Source: Halobacterium sp. DL1
Lineage (GTDB): Archaea; Halobacteriota; Halobacteria; Halobacteriales; Halobacteriaceae
Direction: 5' to 3'
Assembly: GCA_000230955.3 (NCBI GenBank)
Contig: CP007060.1
Location: 558,001-622,000 of the forward strand
Length of the DNA stretch: 64,000 bases
This document shows positions 53,445 to 61,658 of this stretch, in pieces; within the stretch, counting starts at the first letter, position 1; every line of letters starts with the position of its first letter. Under the pieces are notes generated by a model. That model was not told where the DNA came from and searched no databases. It worked only from the letters and a program-made list of their open reading frames with translations. The position numbers and the translations under genes are program-made.

Positions 53445-53524
53445 AGAGACGGAGAGAGGCGACGCTCCCGTTTGAACGTATCGGCGACGCAGGCTGTCGG
53501 TAACCCGGGCCTACGCGGCAGTGG

Positions 53525-54214
53525 TTACGCGCGACGGCTCGGCGACGCGACGGTCTCGACGCCGGGACTGTAGAAGTGGACGGGGTCGGTCTCCGGGTGG
53601 GCGAACCAGTTCGCGCGGAACAGCGTGTTCGCCTCGATCGAGACGTCGGCCTCGTAGAGCGGCCACGGCTCGTGGTCGACGGTCGCGTACTTGATTTCGC
53701 CCGCGGGGGACTCCGTGTAGTAGCGGCCCCGCTCGACGAGGAAGTGGGCCAGCGAGCCGGGTTCGACGGACACGCGGTCGCCGGTCGGCTCGTACGTCCC
53801 CCGGAAGCGGACCGGGCGAGCGCCCGGGTGGAGCCTGTCGCTCTCGAAGCGCACGCGCTCGCCGTCGGTCTGGAGGTCGATGCGGGCGTAGTAGTACGGG
53901 AGGGAGTGGAGCAGTCGCGCTCCGAGGACGCCGAACACTCCCTCGGCGTCGAGGCTGAAGAAGTAGACGCCTGGGTCGCCGTCGTGGGTGACGTACGTCC
54001 GCAGGTTGAGTTCGGGCAGGCGGAACCCGAGGTCCTTCGGCGCCCACGTCGGCCGGACGTCGACGTTCGTGAACGGGACGACGGAGAGCCACGCCCGTCC
54101 GTCGAACGTGTCGAGGTCGAGCGCCTCGGGGAGGTGCGGTCGGACCACCGACGGGTCGACCGGCCAGTTGGCGAACAGGACGTGCCGCCAGCTCATGTGC
54201 ATGGAGACTACCAT
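53525..54214 (-). CDS. YqjF-type (DUF2071) family protein
   Basis: 229 residues. Family signature: SWRHVLFANWPVDPSVVRPH at the start, FDGRAWLSVVPFTNVDVRP, GVYFFSLDAEGVFGVLGARL, and the closing WFAHPETDPVHFYSPGVET. DUF2071 proteins adopt an acetoacetate-decarboxylase-like fold and have no settled function. The ATG shares a base with the stop of the 38-codon frame upstream (TGATG), suggesting translational coupling. Confidence 0.9.
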   Translation of the reverse strand: MVVSMHMSWRHVLFANWPVDPSVVRPHLPEALDLDTFDGRAWLSVVPFTNVDVRPTWAPKDLGFRLPELNLRTYVTHDGDPGVYFFSLDAEGVFGVLGARLLHSLPYYYARIDLQTDGERVRFESDRLHPGARPVRFRGTYEPTGDRVSVEPGSLAHFLVERGRYYTESPAGEIKYATVDHEPWPLYEADVSIEANTLFRANWFAHPETDPVHFYSPGVETVASPSRRA

Positions 54215-54330
54215 CAGTGGGCACCACCGCTCCGGCGGTCCATCGTCACGCCGGTGGCGACGGCGACGAACGACGCGAGGCCCTCCATCGTCGTCCAGCG
54301 GCGGTCGTGGAGGGATGCGAATCGGTCCAT
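54214..54330 (-). CDS. Small 38-residue protein coupled to the YqjF gene
   Basis: Frame from an ATG at 54330 encodes MDRFASLHDRRWTTMEGLAS, a short hydrophobic stretch (FVAVATGVTMD) and a basic tail. It ends exactly at the start codon of the DUF2071 gene (TGATG overlap). It may be a real small membrane-proximal protein or a leader peptide for translational coupling. No homologue is recognised, so it is tentative. Confidence 0.4.
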   Translation of the reverse strand: MDRFASLHDRRWTTMEGLASFVAVATGVTMDRRSGGAH

Positions 54331-54474
54331 GACGGGGTTGCTATCGGGTACGGGGCCGGGGGTGTTAAAAGCAGACGCGTGGCTGTCGAGACGTCGCGGG
54401 CCGCATCCCGACGAGGTTGTCATTCGTTACCAATGGTTAAGTGGTGGCCACGCGAGGTAGTACGTGACGATAAC

Positions 54475-55950
54475 ATGGCGACAGAATCCACGACAGACGG
54501 CGCGCTCAATCGGTGGTACCGCAGCCGAATCGGCACGGCGACGACGGACGACGAGGTGCGGGGGTACTGGCTGTTCGCGCTCGGGGTCGTCCTCGGCGTC
54601 GCCGGCATCCTGCTGTTCGTCCCCAGCGAGTCGGCCGGCGCGCTCCGCCAGTGGGCCGTCGTGGCCGCCGCAACGGGGCTGGTCTGCGTGTTCGCGGGGC
54701 CGATAATCCGGCTCCCACTGAAACGCGGGGCGACACTGTTCGTCTACGCGGGCGCCGCCATCTGTCTGGTCGCAGTCGCCTGGTTCGTCCTGGCGTACCC
54801 CTACGACTGGAGCCCGCAGACAGGCCAGCCGACCATCGTCGTCCTCTACTCGCTGGGACTGCTGGCGATGGGGCTCGGCGGCGTGTTCGTCCCGCTGCTG
54901 ACGACCGGCGTTGTGGGCGAGGACGAACACGAGGCGCTGCAGTCCGAAGCCGAGGACCTCCGGCACTCGGTCAGTGACACGGAGGCCGACGAGTCCGACC
55001 TCGCGGCCCAGCTCCGCGCGCTCCGCCAGAGCCAGGCCCGCTTCGAACTGTACGAGGACAAGGGTGGCCAGTACCGCTGGCGGCTCCGCCACCGCAACGG
55101 CAACGTCATCGCCGACGGCGGCGAGGGGTACACCCAGAAGCACAACGCCCAGAAGGGGATGCAGAGCGTGCAACGGAACGCCCTCGGCGCGACCGTGCTA
55201 CACGTCGAAAGCGAGACCGACCTTCCCGAGGCCGAGGAGTCCTTCGAGCCGGTCGAGGAAACCCCCAGCCAGGCGTCGTTCGAACTGTACGAGGACAACG
55301 CGGGCGAGTTCCGGTTCCGCCTCCGCCACGACAACGGCAACGTCATCGCCGACGGCGGCGAGGGGTACACGTCCCGTAGCGGCGCCAGGACCGCCATCGA
55401 GCGCATCCAGGAGTACGTGGGGCCGGCCGACTACCTCCAGTTCGACCCGACGGGCTTCGAGATCTACCGCGACAGCGCCAGCGAGTGGCGCTGGCGGCTC
55501 GTCCACCGGAACGGCAACGTCCTCGCCGACTCGGGGGAGGGCTACTCCCGACGCCGCGACGCGCGCCGCGCGGTCAACCGCATCCGTTCGAACCTCGACG
55601 ACATGACCGTCGAGGTGTACGAGGACGCCGGCGACGAGTACCGCTGGCACCTCGAGAGCGCGAACGGCCGCCTCATGGCGGACTCCGGCGAGGGGTACGC
55701 CGACCGCGGCGGCGCAGAGGACGCGGTCGAGCGCTTCGAAACGTACGCGTCCGAGGCGTCCGTGCTGGACGTGGGTCGCGCCGCCTTCGAACTGTTCGAG
55801 GACAGCGCGGGCGACGCCCGCTGGCGGCTCCGCCACCGCAACGGGAACATCCTGGCCGACGCCGGGCAGGGGTACGCCGACCGCACTCGCGCCCGCGAAG
55901 GCATCGAGAGCGTGAAGCGACACGCGCCGAACGCCGACACCGAGGAGTAG
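54475..55950 (+). CDS. Membrane protein with five tandem DUF1508 (YegP) repeats
   Basis: 491 residues. Four membrane helices in the first 160 residues (WLFALGVVLGVAGILLFV, then WAVVAAATGLVCVFAGPII, YAGAAICLVAVAWFVLAYP and VLYSLGLLAMGLGGVFVPLL), a short coiled-coil-like linker, then five repeats of about 45 residues. Each repeat has the core FELYED-x-W-x-L-x-NGNV-ADGGEGY and begins near 55042, 55280, 55458, 55612 and 55786. YegP-type domains usually occur as one or two repeats in small soluble proteins, so membrane anchoring with five is unusual. The ATG at 54475 follows a TTAAGT-type element. Function unknown. Confidence 0.88.
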   Translation: MATESTTDGALNRWYRSRIGTATTDDEVRGYWLFALGVVLGVAGILLFVPSESAGALRQWAVVAAATGLVCVFAGPIIRLPLKRGATLFVYAGAAICLVAVAWFVLAYPYDWSPQTGQPTIVVLYSLGLLAMGLGGVFVPLLTTGVVGEDEHEALQSEAEDLRHSVSDTEADESDLAAQLRALRQSQARFELYEDKGGQYRWRLRHRNGNVIADGGEGYTQKHNAQKGMQSVQRNALGATVLHVESETDLPEAEESFEPVEETPSQASFELYEDNAGEFRFRLRHDNGNVIADGGEGYTSRSGARTAIERIQEYVGPADYLQFDPTGFEIYRDSASEWRWRLVHRNGNVLADSGEGYSRRRDARRAVNRIRSNLDDMTVEVYEDAGDEYRWHLESANGRLMADSGEGYADRGGAEDAVERFETYASEASVLDVGRAAFELFEDSAGDARWRLRHRNGNILADAGQGYADRTRAREGIESVKRHAPNADTEE

Positions 55951-56070
55951 CCCGCTCCCCGCCGCCGTCCCTTTTCTGAGGACTGTTCTCCGAACGCTCT
56001 GCCCGGCGATGGGGTCGCCCCCACGCTCCGTACCGGTAGTTGTTACCCTCTCGGCTGCAGACTGCCCCCA

Positions 56071-57441
56071 ATGACGGAGCGATGGCTCTACTCGTGGGCG
56101 CTCGGCTCGGTCGCCTTCGGCGGCGCCTCCCTGCTCGTTCCCCTCTACGTCGTCCAGCTCGGCGCGTCGCCCGTAGAACTGGGACTGCTCGCCGCGACGG
56201 CCGCGGCCATCGGCGCGCCCGGCGCCATCCTGTTCGGTCGCCTCGCCAACCGCGTCGGCCACCGCCGCCCGCTCGTGCTCGCGACGCTGGCGACGGTCGC
56301 CGCCGCGCTCGCAGTGGTGCCGCTGCTGGACAGCATCACCGCCGTCGTCGTCGCGAACGCGGCGCTCTGGCTCGTGGTGTCGTCGGTCGCGCCCGTGACG
56401 ACGATGCTCGTCGTCGACGACGCCCCGGAGTCCGCCTGGGACGAATGTATCGGGCGCCTCAACACGTACCAGGGGTACGGCTGGGCCGTCGGCCTCGTCC
56501 TCGGGGCGGTCTGGCCAGTCGTCGGCAGCCGGCTCGTCGGCGGCGGGTCGGTCACCCGTGCGCTGTTCTGGCTGCTCGCCGCCTGTGCCGCGGTGAGTTC
56601 CATCGGCGCCGCACGTTCGCTCCCGCGGACCGGCGGTGAAGTCCACGTCACGAGCGAGCGGGAGGCCCGGCGCATCGCGCGCCTGCTGTCGGGGACCCGG
56701 CGCGGCATCAGGGGGGCGACGTTCGCCTTCTCCCCGAACCGGCTCTACTGGTCGACCCGCGGGCTCGACCTGCGACGCCTCCACCGCCGACTCGATGCAC
56801 CCCTGACGACCTACCTGGTCGCCGCGGTCCTGTTCTTCACGGGGTTCGCCGCGTTCTGGGCGCCGCTGCCGCTGTTCCTCACGGACATCGGCTTCGACGC
56901 CGGCCGAGTGTTCGCGCTCTACCTCGCGTCCAGCGTCGCCTCGGCCGTGCTGTACGAGGGCGTCGGTCGGTTCGCCGCCCGGTACGACGTCCGCCGCCTC
57001 CAGTCGGGCGCGCTCGCGGTCCGCGGCCTGTTGTTCCCCACAGTCGCCGTCGTCGGGGGCGTCGGGACGGCGTCGCTTGGCTTCGGGGCCGCCGGCGTCG
57101 CCCTCGCCGCCATCGGGGTGACGTGGGCGGTCATCGCCGTCGTGGGGACTGCGCTCGTCACCCGCCTGGCGCCGCCCGGTCTCCGCGGAGAGACCCTCGG
57201 CGTCTACACGGCCCTCGGCGCCCTCGCGGGCGGTGCGGGTAGCCTGCTCGGCGGGTGGGTTGCGACCTTTGGCTACCTGCCCGCGTTCGGCGCCGCCGCC
57301 GCGCTCGTGCTCGCCGGCGCCGTCCTCGTCTTCTCGCTTCCAGCGCCGGACCGGCAGCCCACAGCACGGGCGCCCGACGCGACGACTGCCCAGGACGCTG
57401 GTGCGGAGACGACGCCCGGCGACCTGTCGAGGGACGCGTAG
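56071..57441 (+). CDS. Major facilitator superfamily transporter
   Basis: 456 residues with about 12 membrane segments. The MFS motif GRLANRVGHRRPLVLATLA lies between helices 2 and 3. A basic loop of about 50 residues (EREARRIARLLSGTRRG, and onwards) separates the two halves. The C-terminal tail is Ala/Asp/Thr-rich. Substrate unknown. Single gene starting at ATG 56071 (MTERWLYSWALG). Confidence 0.88.
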   Translation: MTERWLYSWALGSVAFGGASLLVPLYVVQLGASPVELGLLAATAAAIGAPGAILFGRLANRVGHRRPLVLATLATVAAALAVVPLLDSITAVVVANAALWLVVSSVAPVTTMLVVDDAPESAWDECIGRLNTYQGYGWAVGLVLGAVWPVVGSRLVGGGSVTRALFWLLAACAAVSSIGAARSLPRTGGEVHVTSEREARRIARLLSGTRRGIRGATFAFSPNRLYWSTRGLDLRRLHRRLDAPLTTYLVAAVLFFTGFAAFWAPLPLFLTDIGFDAGRVFALYLASSVASAVLYEGVGRFAARYDVRRLQSGALAVRGLLFPTVAVVGGVGTASLGFGAAGVALAAIGVTWAVIAVVGTALVTRLAPPGLRGETLGVYTALGALAGGAGSLLGGWVATFGYLPAFGAAAALVLAGAVLVFSLPAPDRQPTARAPDATTAQDAGAETTPGDLSRDA

Positions 57442-57606
57442 TCGCGGAGCCATCGAACGCCACGACCCTCCGGGCCGGGGTTCCCCGTCGCCGTCCTGAC
57501 GACCACCAGCCACTTGGTCTCTCCGAGGACCCCATCGCCCGACCGCGGTTGGAGCAAGTATCGGGCGGACCCGAACACGGAAGTCCTCGTACCGACTGGC
57601 GGGGAC

Positions 57607-58515
57607 ATGGAGCTGGTCGGTCGACTGCTGGGGCTGCTCGTGTTGCTGCTGGCGGGGGCCGGACTCCGCTCGGTCGGCCTCCTCGACGAGTCCCGCAGCG
57701 CCCGGCTGAACGCCGTCGCCTACTACGTCGCGCTCCCGGCGCTCATCTTCGTCTCGACGTACGACCAGGCGGTCGGCCGGCTACTGACGCCGGCGCTGAT
57801 CGTCGGCCACGTCGGGGTACTCCTCGCGGTGGCCGCGGTCGCCTGGGCCATCCACCGGGGGAGTGGGCAGACGCAACGCCAGAGCGTCGCCATCGTCCAG
57901 TCGTACCACTCGAACGTCGGCTACCTCGGGTTCCCGCTCGTCGCCGCGACGTTCGACGCGACGGTGACTGCCATCGCGGGCGTCGTCCTCGGTATCATAT
58001 CCATCGTCCAGGTGCCGCTGACGATACTCGTCCTCGTGGGCGTCAACGACGCCGAGGTCCCCATCCACCACGAACTGAAACAGCTGTTCACGAACCCGGT
58101 GCTGGTGTCGCTGTTCGCCGGCCTCGCCGTCGGCTCCGCGGGCCTCGACGTGCCCGCGGCAGCGGCCAGCGGCCTCGACGTCGTCGGGAGCCTCGCGCTC
58201 CCGCTGGCGCTGCTCTGCGTCGGGGCGTCTCTCGACGTCGACCTGCCGGCCATCGACTACGCGGCGACGGGCTCCGTCGTCGCGATGAAGATACTGGTGA
58301 TGCCAGCGCTCGCGTGGGCCGTCTTCTCGGCGCTCGCCGTCGACGCGGCGACGTTCACAGCGAGCATCGTAATGCTGGGGACGCCGACGGCCGTCTCGAC
58401 GTTCGTCTTCGCGGGCGAACTCGGCGGTGACACGGAGTTCGCCTCGCTCAACGTCTTCCTCACGACGCTCGCGTCCGTCGCATCGCTGTTCCTCCTGATC
58501 GCTCTAGTGAGCTGA
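57607..58515 (+). CDS. AEC (auxin efflux carrier)-family transporter
   Basis: 302 residues with about ten hydrophobic helices. The family pattern NAVAYYVALPALIFVSTYDQ near the N-terminus and the C-terminal MLGTPTAVSTFVFAGELGGD are typical, along with QSYHSNVGYLGFPLVAATF in the middle. AEC members export organic anions or amino-acid derivatives by secondary transport. The ATG at 57607 (MELVGRLLGLL) is preferred over an upstream in-frame start that precedes the first helix by 31 charged residues. Confidence 0.88.
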   Translation: MELVGRLLGLLVLLLAGAGLRSVGLLDESRSARLNAVAYYVALPALIFVSTYDQAVGRLLTPALIVGHVGVLLAVAAVAWAIHRGSGQTQRQSVAIVQSYHSNVGYLGFPLVAATFDATVTAIAGVVLGIISIVQVPLTILVLVGVNDAEVPIHHELKQLFTNPVLVSLFAGLAVGSAGLDVPAAAASGLDVVGSLALPLALLCVGASLDVDLPAIDYAATGSVVAMKILVMPALAWAVFSALAVDAATFTASIVMLGTPTAVSTFVFAGELGGDTEFASLNVFLTTLASVASLFLLIALVS

Positions 58516-58546
58516 TACGATCCGGGGTCCTCGCCGGACTCGTATC
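58514..58546. terminator. Hairpin at the end of the AEC gene
   Basis: ATACGA-TCCGG at 58515-58525 pairs with CCGGA-C-TCGTAT at 58534-58545 with one bulged base. It directly follows the stop codon of the AEC gene. There is no T-run, so its termination role is uncertain. Confidence 0.4.
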
Positions 58547-58647
58547 GTCGAGTGCGTTGTCGGAAATATGCAGCACTGAGAGCGGTTGTACTATCCCATT
58601 ACCGGCTCTGATGCGTCAACAATACTATCTTTTCACAAGGAGAGAAT

Positions 58648-58665
58648 CCCGCCGTTTACGGCGGG
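58648..58665. repeat. Left subterminal hairpin of the TnpB element
   Basis: Seven-bp stem CCCGCCG/CGGCGGG with loop TTTA, about 100 bases before the tnpB start. Confidence 0.85.
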
Positions 58666-58766
58666 CGTGAATCCGACACTTGCTGACCAGTCCACCGATG
58701 ACACTCTGGCCGGATATTCCACGGTAATCCACAACTATTAAGTAACTGGTTCTACATAGGCTATGT

Positions 58767-60014
58767 ATGGCGATTCAGGTCACTCGCACCTATGTTGGGG
58801 ATGTCCAAAACCACCAACAGGTGCAGTCTGATCTGGATTCGCTTGGGGACGCTGCCTCAAAAATCTGGAACGTCGCACGATGGACTGTTGATCGGGTATG
58901 GGAAGCAACCGGTGAAATCCCTGATGAAGGCACACTCAAAGCCTACATGAAAGCCCAACACTGCTGGAAGAACCTCAACGCCTTCTCAAGTCAGAAAGTC
59001 ATCGAAGAACTTTCTGACGCCTTCCAGTCGTGGTTCGACGTTCGACACAAAGATGAGACAGCTAACCCCCCCGGCTACCGCAAAGAGTACGACACTCGAC
59101 CGCGCTCAACAGTCACGTTCAAGGACAACGGCTTCAAGCACGACCCCAAACATAACCGAGTCCGGCTCAGTAAAGGTGCAAACCTAAAAGACGGATGGGG
59201 TGATTTCGTGCTGTGCGAATACGATACCCGCAACGACATTGATCTTTCTACTGTCGATACCGTTCAGAACGTTCGAGCCGTCTGGAATGGCGAACAGTGG
59301 GAAGTCCATTTCGTCGTGAGAGAAACAATTGAAACACCAGACTCACCCGGTAAGGGCGTGGCTGGTGTTGATCTCGGCGTGTCGAATATCGCAGCTGTCG
59401 CCTACCCCGATGAGTACGTGCTGTACCCCGGCAATACGATCAAGCAAGATAACCACTACTTCCAACGGAAAGAGTACAACACGGAAGGTGAAAATGGTCC
59501 ATCACAGCAAGCCCAACGCCTTCGACAGAAGCGAACTCGACGTGAGACACACTTCTACCACACACTCACGAAAACGATCATTGAGGAGTGTGTAGATCGT
59601 GATGTTGGGACGCTCGTGGTCGGCTGGCCTGAAGATGTCCGGTCGGAAGACCTCGGTAAGACGGCGAACAAATGGTTACACACATGGGCGTTCGACCGGA
59701 TATATCAGTATCTCGCCTACAAGGGCGAAAATCACGGTATTGAAGTACTGAAAGAAAACGAGTGGAACACCTCGAAAACCTGCTGCAAATGTGGTGATAC
59801 CACCGACAGTAACCGAGTTGAGCGTGGTCTGTACGTGTGTGGCTCTTGTGAGCTGGTAGCCAACGCTGACTGCAATGGCGCAGAGAATATCAGACAAAAG
59901 ATAACTCCGAATCCCTCTGTGGATAGGAGTAGCGGCTGTCTGGCACAGCCATCGACATACTTGTTCGACCGCGAGAGCGGGACGTTTCACACGAGAGAAC
60001 AAGCCGTGTCGTAG
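58767..60014 (+). CDS. tnpB: TnpB (IS605 OrfB) RNA-guided nuclease
   Basis: 415 residues, ATG at 58767. RuvC-like nuclease residues are visible: first Asp in GVAGVDLGVSN, Glu in VVGWPEDVRSEDLG, and the last Asp in ANADCNGAENIRQ. A zinc finger of CxxC type (TCCKCGDTT, then YVCGSCELV) sits between them. TnpB proteins of this class cleave DNA guided by an RNA derived from the element's right end, favouring retention of the element. No frame disruption is seen, so it may be active. No TnpA is encoded, so movement would need one supplied elsewhere. Confidence 0.95.
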   Translation: MAIQVTRTYVGDVQNHQQVQSDLDSLGDAASKIWNVARWTVDRVWEATGEIPDEGTLKAYMKAQHCWKNLNAFSSQKVIEELSDAFQSWFDVRHKDETANPPGYRKEYDTRPRSTVTFKDNGFKHDPKHNRVRLSKGANLKDGWGDFVLCEYDTRNDIDLSTVDTVQNVRAVWNGEQWEVHFVVRETIETPDSPGKGVAGVDLGVSNIAAVAYPDEYVLYPGNTIKQDNHYFQRKEYNTEGENGPSQQAQRLRQKRTRRETHFYHTLTKTIIEECVDRDVGTLVVGWPEDVRSEDLGKTANKWLHTWAFDRIYQYLAYKGENHGIEVLKENEWNTSKTCCKCGDTTDSNRVERGLYVCGSCELVANADCNGAENIRQKITPNPSVDRSSGCLAQPSTYLFDRESGTFHTREQAVS

Positions 60015-60076
60015 ACCAGCAAATATCCCACCTGCGGTACGGGAAGCCCCGGCGTTCACGCCGGGGAGGATGTCAC
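59850..60076 (+). ncRNA. Predicted guide (omega/re) RNA overlapping the 3' end of tnpB
   Basis: Inferred from family knowledge: TnpB guide RNAs and haloarchaeal sense-overlapping transcripts come from the tnpB 3' end and the right end of the element. The right-end hairpin at 60048-60067 fits the structured part, and the guide would be the sequence just past 60076. Boundaries are approximate. Confidence 0.45.
60048..60067. repeat. Right subterminal hairpin of the TnpB element
   Basis: Eight-bp stem CCCCGGCG/CGCCGGGG with loop TTCA, a typical right-end structure of this element class. Confidence 0.85.
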
Positions 60077-60120
60077 CTCGAATACGAACCTTGATATGGA
60101 TACACCTGTGGTAGAGTATC

Positions 60121-61179
60121 ATGGTAGAAGGTGGCAGCCATGGCAGAATTTCGAGGCGTTCGTACATCAAGACCGGCGTAGCCGCCACGGGACTCGGTGT
60201 CCTGGCTGGCTGCACCGGTCTGCTCGGTGGTGGCACGACGACACTTCGCGCGAACTCGCCGGCGGCGACGGGCTCCGTTCACGGTGACGCGGCCGAGTGG
60301 CTCGGCGACTACGTCTCCGAGCAGACCGACGGCGCCGTCGAGATCGACGCCTACCGGAACAGCGAACTCGGCGGCCAGATCGAGTCCATCGAGAACGTCT
60401 CCTCGGGCTCCCTGGACATGTACGTCATCCCGTACGCGCTCACGGGGACGCAGTACCGCCCGGCGCAGGTGTTCGACGCGCCGTACATGTACGACGACGA
60501 GAACCCGTACGCGGACATCTACGAGAAGACCGACCCCCAGGAGTCCGATATCGCCAAGCAGGTCATCGACGACCTCGTCTCCGAGACCAGCATCCGCTCG
60601 CTCGGCGCAGTGGTCCAGGGGACCCGTCGCGTCACGCTCAACGTCGAGGGTGAGCCGCCGCGGAACCCCCAGCAGATGAGCAACTACAAGATGCGCGCGG
60701 TGCCCATCGCGATGTACTCCGAGGCGCTGAAGGGCCTCGGCGCGCAGACGACCAACATCGACTTCTCCGAGGTGCCCCAGGCGCTCGCGACCGGCAGCAT
60801 TCAGGGCCAGGAGAACCCGTACAACATCATCCGCTCGTCGGGCATCTGGGAGCACCAGAACACGGTCCTGGAGACCGACCACATGCACGTCCCGCTCGCC
60901 ATCATCATCAACGACGACGTCTTCCAGGACCTCTCCGGCGACCAGCAGCAGGTGCTGTACGACGGCGTCCGCGAGATCCAGCCGCAGGCGACGGAGACGC
61001 TCGAGGCGAACCTCGCCGACCACCGCTCGTTCATGGAGGAGAAGGGCCTCACCATCGTCCCGCCGGAGGACCTAGAGATGGACACGTTCCGCACGGCCGT
61101 CCGGTCTCGCATCCGCGAGAACTTCCCGGACCTCATCGACACCATCGAAGAGCTCCACGGAGACGGCTACCCCGCCTAA
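60121..61179 (+). CDS. dctP: TRAP transporter substrate-binding lipoprotein (DctP family)
   Basis: 352 residues. Twin-arginine motif ISRRSYIKTGVAATGLGVL followed by the lipobox LAGC. DctP features: GSVHGDAAEWLGDYVSEQTD, then the substrate-selecting region RRVTLNVEGEPPRNPQQMSN, and VPQALATGSIQGQENPYNII. It binds small organic acids or similar solutes outside the cell and delivers them to the Na+-driven permease encoded next. ATG at 60121 starts about 45 bases from the TnpB element end, so its promoter may have been altered by that insertion. Confidence 0.92.
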   Translation: MVEGGSHGRISRRSYIKTGVAATGLGVLAGCTGLLGGGTTTLRANSPAATGSVHGDAAEWLGDYVSEQTDGAVEIDAYRNSELGGQIESIENVSSGSLDMYVIPYALTGTQYRPAQVFDAPYMYDDENPYADIYEKTDPQESDIAKQVIDDLVSETSIRSLGAVVQGTRRVTLNVEGEPPRNPQQMSNYKMRAVPIAMYSEALKGLGAQTTNIDFSEVPQALATGSIQGQENPYNIIRSSGIWEHQNTVLETDHMHVPLAIIINDDVFQDLSGDQQQVLYDGVREIQPQATETLEANLADHRSFMEEKGLTIVPPEDLEMDTFRTAVRSRIRENFPDLIDTIEELHGDGYPA

Positions 61180-61181
61180 CG

Positions 61182-61658
61182 ATGCCAGAGTCCCGGCTTC
61201 CTTTTGAGACGGTCTCTAGAGCCCTCTACGCAGTGGCCGGGCTATCCCTGCTGCTCATCCTCGTACTCATGATCGGGCGCGTCGCCTCCCGGAACCTGGA
61301 CCTCGGCTGGAGTGGACTCCAGATCATCGCACAGTTCTTCGAGGTGTGGCTGGCGTTCCTCGTCGTCGGCGCGCTCGCCTACGAGCGCGGCCACATCGAG
61401 ATCGATTACCTCTCCCAGCGCCTCCCCGAGAGCTGGCAGCCGATCCACGACATCCTCGTCAGCGTCGTCAGCCTGGCCACCGGGCTCGTCGTCTTGCTCG
61501 GGTCGCTGCGCGCGATGACGAAGTTCGCCGACTCCACCGCGCCGGTCGTCCAGATCCCGATCCCGCTGTACTACCTCGCGCCGGTCGTCGGACTGGGCTT
61601 CCTCGTTATCGTCTACGTCCACCGCATCTACACCGACGTCAACGAGGTGCTCGCGTAG
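61182..61658 (+). CDS. dctQ: TRAP transporter small permease (DctQ)
   Basis: 158 residues with four membrane helices, including LYAVAGLSLLLILVLMIGRV and PLYYLAPVVGLGFLVIVYVH. The segment QIIAQFFEVWLAFLVVGALA is typical of DctQ. Starts 2 bases after dctP and ends directly against the ATG of dctM (TAGATG), so the three form one operon. Confidence 0.92.
   Translation: MPESRLPFETVSRALYAVAGLSLLLILVLMIGRVASRNLDLGWSGLQIIAQFFEVWLAFLVVGALAYERGHIEIDYLSQRLPESWQPIHDILVSVVSLATGLVVLLGSLRAMTKFADSTAPVVQIPIPLYYLAPVVGLGFLVIVYVHRIYTDVNEVLA

Larger units (their letters stand above)
58637..60076 (+). mobile_element. TnpB-only IS200/IS605 (IS1341-type) element
   Basis: A single tnpB gene flanked by subterminal hairpins: left CCCGCCG-TTTA-CGGCGGG at 58648-58665 and right CCCCGGCG-TTCA-CGCCGGGG at 60048-60067, with the right end closing in GAGGATGTCA. 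There is no tnpA. No target duplication is expected for this family. The sequence TTCAC at 58632-58636 is a candidate left-flank target motif. Base composition is visibly less GC-rich than the neighbours, suggesting transfer. The exact end bases are estimates. Confidence 0.85.

Noticed and set aside
55198-57513. A 771-codon minus-strand open frame opposite the DUF1508 and MFS genes
   Set aside because: Lies antisense to two genes with clear repeats and helices. Low-complexity Arg/Gly/Glu sequence with no motif.
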